NCBI GenBank assembly: GCA_022865445.1
Contig: JALHSX010000065.1
Location: 1-11,909, forward strand
Direction of reading: 5' to 3'
Length of the DNA stretch: 11,909 bases
Source of the DNA: Thermoplasmata archaeon
Lineage (GTDB): Archaea > Thermoplasmatota > Thermoplasmata > UBA10834
Below the pieces are notes generated by a model, which ran no database searches, was not told the DNA's origin, and saw nothing but the letters and a program-made list of their open reading frames with translations. Shown piece by piece: positions 6,201 through 10,764 of this stretch. How positions within the stretch are numbered: position 1 is the first letter of the stretch; every line of letters begins with the position of its first letter. A program made the position numbers and the translations under genes.

Positions 6201-8650
6201 TGGCCGCTCATTTGAAACTCCCGAAGGAAGAGGTCAGAGAGGCTCTGAGGCGCCTCGAGTCCGCGAACGAGATATTCCGCTCGGATGTGAGAGGAGACGC
6301 CTACCTGTACTCCAAGTCGGTCTTCGAGCCAAAACCTCGGAAGGATTGTCTGCTTGCGGCCGTGGAACGACATATCGCATATCATGCGCCGATCACGGTC
6401 GAAGACGTGGCGTACGAAGTCGGGGTATCTGAGAACGAGGCCGACGAGGCACTTCGTGAATTGTGCTCGACCGAGGCGGCAGTTGCTGGAAGATTCGTCG
6501 TCGGCGAGCAGCAGCAGTACATGCTGGCGAGGGACTACCTGCGTCTGAAATCCAAGGGTCAGCCCGTATTCGACCGGGAGACGATCCGGTCGTACAGCGA
6601 GCGCAAACAGTTCACGAAAGTGAACTCGATCAGAGATTACTTCGAGAAGTTCGGTGAGGCTGGAATGATATACGATGTCTTTCAGCGTGTCGCGGGCTTT
6701 GACAGGGAAGAGTTCGGGGAGCTGAGGAAGAAAGGCGAGATACTTCTTGGCAGATTCGTCCGGGGACGGCTGAGGTACGTCCTCTCCGAGGACGCTCCTT
6801 ACTATTTGGGTGTCTATAGGCGCGAGCCCCCCGACAGATACGAGGCCGAGCTTCTGAGGATTATCCGGAAGATGGGATCGGGGACTTTCCTGAAGATTGC
6901 GGAAGTATCAGGTTTCCCCCCTGATGCGATGAGGGAGCATTTCGATTCCTTGGATAGGAAAGGGTATCTTCTTAGAGAATACGACGAGGCCGAATCTTGG
7001 AGCACCAGGAATGTGTACACGGTCTGCGAGATCGAACCAGAGACGGAAGGACCCTATGCGCATGTTCTGAAGCGCTATCTCAGAGGATTCGGGCCGGTCA
7101 CCGTGATGCAGGCAGCAAGTTATCTCAACACTGGGCCGGACGATGCCGCAGTGCTCCTTGGGAAGATCGGTGGGAAGAGCATTACGGTCGGCCTCGAGAG
7201 GACCGAGATGTTCGTCCTACCTGACGAGGTCCGACTTCTCGACGAGGTGCGCGGAAGGGACGACAGACTGAGGATCCTTTCCCTCTACGATTCATTCCTG
7301 AGCGACAAATGGACAGAGATAACTTCGCGTTTTGGTGAGGCCTGGATATATCCGCTGGTACGCGACGGGCGGATCGTGGGGATGATCGAGAAGTGGCTTC
7401 TGGCAGGCTCGGTTGAGGTAAGGGACATTCAACTCGAAGAGCCAGATCTGCTAGGCCAGCTCGTAGGGGCGATAGATGACATGATGCCGTTCTACAACTC
7501 TCTTGGCGTCGAGATAGTCCGAGTCACTAGCGTGTTCGGCGCAGATATAGAGCACCTTGACGCGGGCGTGAAACAGGAATTTCTCAGGCGGGGATACACG
7601 GAAGCCAACGGGATGCTCGTCAAGGGCAATCTCGTCACACCGTGCTTCGAGCGGAACGAGATCCTGGATGTCATCTTCTCCCTGCAGAACCTAGAGGAAG
7701 GGTCGCAACTCATTGACATGACAGATGCGTTGGCGCGGTACGGAGGCCTCAGATCGAATGCGGAGGCTCTTCTGAGGGTGAGGAAGTTCGAATCCTTGCA
7801 GAGGCTGCACAAGCGACGCGCTGTAGTGCGCGGCCACATCGTTCCCGATCGGGTTGGATACTGCAGGGCGGAGGAGGCTGGGCTCTATATGTCGGCCAGG
7901 CGTAGTGATCTCACGGCCGATGAGAAGCTGGTGCTCAGGATAGTCAAGGACCAGCAGCCAGTGAAACGTGATCGTCTGCTCGACCTCTCTCCGCTCGGGA
8001 GGGAAGACACCGTCGAAGCGATGAAGGCGCTCTACATTTCCTCAAGGACATATCTCGACTCTTCGCTAGCGTTCGTGTCAACGAAAAGACAGAGAACTTC
8101 CAGGGAGTCTGCATGGATCCAGATCGTGAAGCGCCTGTTCGACAACTACGGGATCATGACCGCGGAGTCTCTGGGAATGTTGCTCGGGCACGAGATTCCC
8201 ATGCGCGAGATCAGACGCGCCCTGAGGATACTCGAGGATGAAAAGCTGCTAGTGAAAGGTTTCCTGCTGAGGGGTTCGGGCGCGCTGCATTGGGCCAGCG
8301 CTCAGACATATTCCATGCTCGGCAAGATCACATTCTCTCAGCAAGTGGTGTTGTCTCCCGAGGACAACCTCACGCAGTTCTTGCGCGCGAGCTGCCGCGA
8401 CCTGCTGCCTGAGACGGGTCGCCACGCGATATTTCAGGGCACGAAAGTGATTGGGTCCTTCGAAGGCAAGATCAAAGCAGGCAGGTTCGAGGTTTCCGAT
8501 CTCCAGGGAGATCCGACATGTCCTGAGATTGTGGGCGCATATGCTCACTCTCTAGGCCTCGCTCTGACGGATCGCGATGAGGGCAGCGTGTCCGACTGGG
8601 AGATCATGGACTTCTACCAGAGGACACACCCAGGGTTGGGCGACGAATGA
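3260..8650 (+). CDS. lhr: Long Lhr-type superfamily 2 helicase with AlkZ-like C-terminal modules
   Basis: This 1796-residue ATP-dependent 3'-5' helicase of the Lhr family probably acts in DNA repair or RNA-DNA hybrid unwinding. RecA1 carries Walker A PTGSGKT (55-61), DEVH (179-182) and LSAT (213-216). RecA2 carries TNTRSGAE (about 290), STSLELGIDIG (341-351) and QRVGRAGH (370-377). A winged helix (about 415-480) and the Lhr domain 4 follow, with GTIPEEADYKV (about 503), FGRRVNDALSRAYAY (about 661) and GVPSPFAHNV (about 817). The core ends near 855. Further winged-helix-like segments follow at about 870-940, 962-1020 and 1027-1095, then AlkZ/YcaQ (HTH_42)-like segments at about 1268-1405 and 1620-1765. 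Archaeal Lhr proteins are usually about 850-950 residues and E. coli Lhr is 1538, so this is very long. The frame is unbroken. Met18 (ATG 3311, before HPIVSEWF) is an alternative start. Glycosylase activity of the C-terminal half is untested inference. Confidence 0.92.
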   Translation: MTSNTTEKRTTEEVLSVMHPIVSEWFRGKFAEVTEAQAMAVPLIHARKNVLVSSPTGSGKTLTAFLSILNELILLAGKNTLENRIYAVYVSPLKALANDINENLIRPLEEISALFRAKGLAPPEVKVAVRTGDTLPSERQRQARSPPHIFITTPESLSLVLSTPVFSTKFEGVDYVIVDEVHEVCDSKRGVALSVAVERLQSFCQKEFVRIGLSATVAPLEQVAEYLGGLRDGRPRAVSIVEVFAQRDLDLRVLCPAKDMTSLSFEVVNSKMYDMLKEMIDEHKTTLVFTNTRSGAESVVYKLKERGLENIGTHHGSLSRETRMDVEGNLRNGLMKSVVSSTSLELGIDIGSIDLVVQIGSPKSVAKGLQRVGRAGHQYGGTSKGRIVVFESDDLVECAVLCRAAHRKMIDRVTIPKNSLDVLSQMVVGLSIERKWQVDEAFALIRRSYCYKDLTMAQMESVLRYLGGKDAYEGIYSKLWYDEKERTFGRKRGSRMIYYLNQGTIPEEADYKVYSERGSPIGSLSEKFVERLSQGDIFVLGGRSHEFIKSKGTKVFVKSASGRKPTVPSWTGEMLPRSFDLSVAIGRFRSEMEERLGSMAGLEIEAWLRKEFDVDEGSATTILNYFREQKMVAKIPTDSRLLIEGYVDASGNKSAIFHFPFGRRVNDALSRAYAYTLSEKLKCNVTVSVTDDSFMLTVPRSFRLEDIGVLLKAEGLEKILRSAVRDSELFAQRFRHTATRSFMVLRNYKGRELSVARQQLRSSRLLDALRELEDFPVMVETYEEILTDVMDLEHAREVLSSIEDGKRQLDYLPFSGVPSPFAHNVILVGVSDIVLMEDRSMLLRELHRKVLARALGEEAITEYQFQPERVEEFFAAKFPRIASKEDILEALRKVGPMNLFREKGENIFAHSKGSFEKLRAWAAELLHEGRVMSIWAGEDVYVAAEDYSLYSSLHQRKSVHGSVEDAVLDAVSRSRRSQRELAAHLKLPKEEVREALRRLESANEIFRSDVRGDAYLYSKSVFEPKPRKDCLLAAVERHIAYHAPITVEDVAYEVGVSENEADEALRELCSTEAAVAGRFVVGEQQQYMLARDYLRLKSKGQPVFDRETIRSYSERKQFTKVNSIRDYFEKFGEAGMIYDVFQRVAGFDREEFGELRKKGEILLGRFVRGRLRYVLSEDAPYYLGVYRREPPDRYEAELLRIIRKMGSGTFLKIAEVSGFPPDAMREHFDSLDRKGYLLREYDEAESWSTRNVYTVCEIEPETEGPYAHVLKRYLRGFGPVTVMQAASYLNTGPDDAAVLLGKIGGKSITVGLERTEMFVLPDEVRLLDEVRGRDDRLRILSLYDSFLSDKWTEITSRFGEAWIYPLVRDGRIVGMIEKWLLAGSVEVRDIQLEEPDLLGQLVGAIDDMMPFYNSLGVEIVRVTSVFGADIEHLDAGVKQEFLRRGYTEANGMLVKGNLVTPCFERNEILDVIFSLQNLEEGSQLIDMTDALARYGGLRSNAEALLRVRKFESLQRLHKRRAVVRGHIVPDRVGYCRAEEAGLYMSARRSDLTADEKLVLRIVKDQQPVKRDRLLDLSPLGREDTVEAMKALYISSRTYLDSSLAFVSTKRQRTSRESAWIQIVKRLFDNYGIMTAESLGMLLGHEIPMREIRRALRILEDEKLLVKGFLLRGSGALHWASAQTYSMLGKITFSQQVVLSPEDNLTQFLRASCRDLLPETGRHAIFQGTKVIGSFEGKIKAGRFEVSDLQGDPTCPEIVGAYAHSLGLALTDRDEGSVSDWEIMDFYQRTHPGLGDE

Positions 8651-8663
8651 GATTCGAGGAATC

Positions 8664-8671
8664 ATAAAGTA
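8664..8671 (+). promoter_or_regulatory. Possible TATA box of a leaderless transcript
   Basis: ATAAAGTA, preceded by purine-rich GAGGAATC, lies just after the helicase stop. Its centre is about 27 bases before ATG 8695, the distance expected if transcription starts at or next to the start codon. The match to a TATA consensus is moderate. Confidence 0.3.
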
Positions 8672-8694
8672 CGTCTGTCATCCATCCAGTGCCA

Positions 8695-9246
8695 ATGGTG
8701 GACGTGTCGTTCCTCGCGAAGGAGCCATTGCCCGCGGCAGCGTTGATCATCGGGGGATTGTTGTCAATAGCCGTCGCCTTGTACGGACATAGGGACGACT
8801 CTCACTGGGACGAGGTCGGGACGTTCTTCGGCTTCATCCTCGGCGCTGTTATGTTTGTGATGGCGTTCGTAGTCGGGACTGAGGGGGCGGTCAATTGGTT
8901 CACGCTCGCTGTCATGGTCGTCCTCGCCTTGACCCTGTTCCTCAAGCCAATGAGGGAGATACCATGGGCTGGCGTGCTGGGTGCAGTAGTTGGTGCGGTC
9001 GCGGCCTTGGCCGCGTCGTTATTCCTGCCTTCGACAGTCTTCGGGATCGACGAATGGATCATCCTGCTTGTCATCTTCTTCGTCGTCGGGGTGATAGTTC
9101 ACGGGCTGCTCCACTTCCTGGAGGACGTGCTGACAATCGCGACGATGGTGCTCGATTGGAAGCCGACAATGGTGATCGTCGGCATCGTTGCAGTGGCTGA
9201 AGGCACTCTGGTGATGATGGACCGGTCGATAATCTCATTTCTTTGA
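8695..9246 (+). CDS. Six-helix integral membrane protein, unknown function
   Basis: I do not recognise this 183-residue protein. It is almost entirely hydrophobic, with predicted membrane helices at about 12-30, 41-61, 66-83, 90-111, 120-140 and 157-175. Short charged loops include HRDDSHWDE (32-40) and KPMRE (84-88). HGLLHFLED (136-144) puts two histidines and two acidic residues at the end of helix 5, which could be a polar or metal site, but this is speculative. No transporter signature is visible. ATG 8695 was chosen over GTG 8689 or GTG 8698 because a TATA-like box sits about 27 bases upstream and no Shine-Dalgarno is close, suggesting a leaderless message. It begins 44 bases after the helicase, so read-through from lhr is possible. 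Its last 12 bases overlap the 3' end of the convergent ogg gene. Confidence 0.75.
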   Translation: MVDVSFLAKEPLPAAALIIGGLLSIAVALYGHRDDSHWDEVGTFFGFILGAVMFVMAFVVGTEGAVNWFTLAVMVVLALTLFLKPMREIPWAGVLGAVVGAVAALAASLFLPSTVFGIDEWIILLVIFFVVGVIVHGLLHFLEDVLTIATMVLDWKPTMVIVGIVAVAEGTLVMMDRSIISFL

Positions 9247-10086
9247 GAACAGGCATGCGCCTCCGGGCGCGCGCAATCTCTCGTTGTAGAACAGGTACTC
9301 CTGAGCATAGCCTGCATATTCCCCGAAACGCTCAGATGCGAACGTCCTGAGCTTCGAATAAGGCCCCTTCTTGTGATAGAGCCTCGCGAACGCTCTCTCG
9401 ATATGGACATCGATCGGGAATGCCTCCAGCCTTCCGAATCCGAACAGAGAGACACAGTCTGCAACTTTGTCCCCGACTCCTGGCAACTCCTTGAGCTCCT
9501 CCCTCAGCGAACTGAAGCTGAGCTTGCCAAGGCGCGAAACACTCTCGTCGTCGATAGTCCTGCAGAGCGAGTGTATGTACTCAGCCCTGTAGCCGAGGCC
9601 TAACCCGGCCATTTCAGTTCTTGAGACCTCGCTGAGTCTGTCGTGCGTCGGAAATGCTCTGATTCCATTCACGATCTCCTCGCCGTACCGCGATGAAAGC
9701 GTCTCGATCATCTTCGCTATGCGGGGGATGTTTGCGTATGTCGCCAGGACGAAGCTGACCAGGCACTCCCACTCGTCCATCTTCACTATCCGTAGCCCCT
9801 TCACATGCGCGATGCCGGGAGCCAACACGGTGTCTTTCGCAAGCTTCCTCTGGATTTCTGGGACATCGTCGGATGCCCTCAGGTGCTCCTGAACGAGTCT
9901 CCTCGCATGTTTGCCCCCAGGTCTTGCCTCGACCTCTAGTATCGATCCCCTTTGTGCCATTCTCACGAGCTGATCTCCTAGAGGTCCCTCCCAAAGACCA
10001 TCACCGAGCCTCCTCCATCGGAAGGTCTGACCGCAGCCAAGGGTTTGGTCGAGATTCAACGGCGCGATTTCTAGTTTGAACTTCAT
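9235..10086 (-). CDS. ogg: 8-oxoguanine DNA glycosylase/AP lyase, OGG1-like
   Basis: This 283-residue bifunctional base-excision repair enzyme should remove 8-oxoguanine and nick the abasic strand. An OGG_N-type beta domain comes first, with GCGQTFRWR (17-25), where Gly19 matches the human Gly42 that senses 8-oxoG. The helix-hairpin-helix LPGVGDKVADC (201-211) holds the predicted Schiff-base lysine Lys207, and PIDVH has catalytic Asp226, 19 residues later as in human OGG1 (Lys249/Asp268). Tyr166-Arg167 match Tyr203-Arg204, and Gln262 and Phe266 match Gln315 and Phe319. The cytosine-contacting Asn149 position appears to be Tyr117. These alignments were made from memory. AAGGATGA lies seven bases before ATG 10086 as a Shine-Dalgarno. 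The gene follows the PF04008 gene by 23 bases on the same strand, so the two are probably cotranscribed. Confidence 0.9.
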   Translation of the reverse strand: MKFKLEIAPLNLDQTLGCGQTFRWRRLGDGLWEGPLGDQLVRMAQRGSILEVEARPGGKHARRLVQEHLRASDDVPEIQRKLAKDTVLAPGIAHVKGLRIVKMDEWECLVSFVLATYANIPRIAKMIETLSSRYGEEIVNGIRAFPTHDRLSEVSRTEMAGLGLGYRAEYIHSLCRTIDDESVSRLGKLSFSSLREELKELPGVGDKVADCVSLFGFGRLEAFPIDVHIERAFARLYHKKGPYSKLRTFASERFGEYAGYAQEYLFYNERLRAPGGACLFSKK

Positions 10087-10093
10087 CGGGTTT

Positions 10094-10101
10094 TCATCCT
10101 T
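10094..10101 (-). promoter_or_regulatory. Shine-Dalgarno of ogg
   Basis: AAGGATGA on the minus strand, seven bases upstream of ATG 10086, lies in the 23-base gap after the PF04008 gene. It supports both the chosen start and internal translation initiation on a two-gene message. Confidence 0.55.
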
Positions 10102-10109
10102 CGGGATCG

Positions 10110-10592
10110 CTATCTCTTGTACCCGATCTTCCGCAAGAACGTTCTCCTATCCTCAGCATCGTTCGCGGTCTCGACGCCCGTTGGCTTCTCGCCATCTATT
10201 ACGCCCATGACTCCTCGGCCGCGTTCGTTCTCAGCGACGATCACATCCACTGGGTTGGCGGTCGCGCAGAATATCGTGCACACCTCCTCGATTTCCTTGA
10301 TCCTGTTGAGCACGTTGATCGGATAGGCATTCTCCAGTATCACAATGAAAGTGTGTCCCGCGCCGATCCTCAGGGCATTCTCCGCGGCCAATTTCCGCAG
10401 CTTGTCGTCATTGCCCTCGACTCTCACCAGACATGGTCCTGACGCCTCGCAGAACGCGATTCCGAACTTCACTCCGGGCACGGCTCCAACAATAGCCTCG
10501 TACAAGTCCTCGACGGACTTGATGAAATGGGTCTGACCTATGATCACGTTCGCGCCTTCTGGAAAACTCACCCTGACGGACTTCAGTTCCAT
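10110..10592 (-). CDS. Adenosine-specific kinase family protein (PF04008)
   Basis: This complete 160-residue protein matches the small PF04008 family found widely in archaea and some bacteria. Diagnostic stretches are VRVEGNDDKL (56-65), GAGHTF (77-82), AYPINVLN (89-96), CTIFCATANPVDVIVAE (105-121) and GRGVMGVIDG (125-134). The family name comes from ligand-binding and structural work on archaeal members. It has no P-loop or ribokinase motif here, so kinase activity in this organism is a family-based assumption; nucleoside or nucleotide binding is safer. Its C-terminal tail is polar and basic (RRTFLRKIGYKR). It is the first gene of a minus-strand pair with ogg. ATG 10592 was chosen on family length and on a TATA-like box about 40 bases upstream. 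The ribosome site is weak (a G-run about five bases upstream). Confidence 0.88.
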   Translation of the reverse strand: MELKSVRVSFPEGANVIIGQTHFIKSVEDLYEAIVGAVPGVKFGIAFCEASGPCLVRVEGNDDKLRKLAAENALRIGAGHTFIVILENAYPINVLNRIKEIEEVCTIFCATANPVDVIVAENERGRGVMGVIDGEKPTGVETANDAEDRRTFLRKIGYKR

Positions 10593-10605
10593 TCTTGCCC
10601 CCGGA

Positions 10606-10619
10606 CGTTGTCAACAACG
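10606..10619. repeat. Inverted repeat in the leader or start-site region of the PF04008-ogg pair
   Basis: CGTTGT (10606-10611), CA, ACAACG (10614-10619) is a perfect six-base inverted repeat with a two-base centre. It lies 14-27 bases upstream of ATG 10592, where transcription would begin from the box at 10628-10636. The tight centre suits a dimeric repressor site better than an RNA hairpin. Confidence 0.35.
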
Positions 10620-10627
10620 CTCAAATG

Positions 10628-10636
10628 GAAATAGAT
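10628..10636 (-). promoter_or_regulatory. TATA-like box for the PF04008-ogg pair
   Basis: On the minus strand this reads TCTATTTCC within GAAATCTATTTCCA, about 40 bases before ATG 10592. The predicted start site, near 10605-10608, falls in the inverted repeat. The match is modest. Confidence 0.35.
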
Positions 10637-10707
10637 TTCTCCTGTTCAAGGTCAGTCTGGCTCCTCGTCGCACGAAATCATTATCAGATGGGAAATCAAA
10701 ACGATTA

Positions 10708-10716
10708 ACTATTTAT
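10708..10716 (+). promoter_or_regulatory. TATA box and BRE of the zinc-ribbon gene
   Basis: ACTATTTAT is preceded by BRE-like AAAACGA (10697-10703). A start site near 10738 would give a leader of about 27 bases containing the Shine-Dalgarno at 10749-10756. It points away from the PF04008 box, so the 172-base region 10593-10764 is a divergent promoter region; I see nothing else in it. Confidence 0.5.
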
Positions 10717-10748
10717 CCAGGCATATCGTAGAGCGGAGCTAGTATCTC

Positions 10749-10756
10749 AAGGAGGT
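10749..10756 (+). promoter_or_regulatory. Perfect Shine-Dalgarno deciding a TTG start
   Basis: AAGGAGGT ends eight bases before TTG 10765. A stop codon (TGA 10762-10764) directly precedes the TTG, so it is the first possible start in this frame. The next in-frame GTG is at 10930 and the next ATG at 11215. Confidence 0.8.
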
Positions 10757-10764
10757 CCTACTGA

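Noticed and set aside
3260..8650. The long helicase as two or more genes fused by sequencing error
   Set aside because: The frame is continuous with even codon use, no internal start with a good ribosome site near residue 855 was seen, and bacterial Lhr proteins have the same core-plus-C-terminal order.
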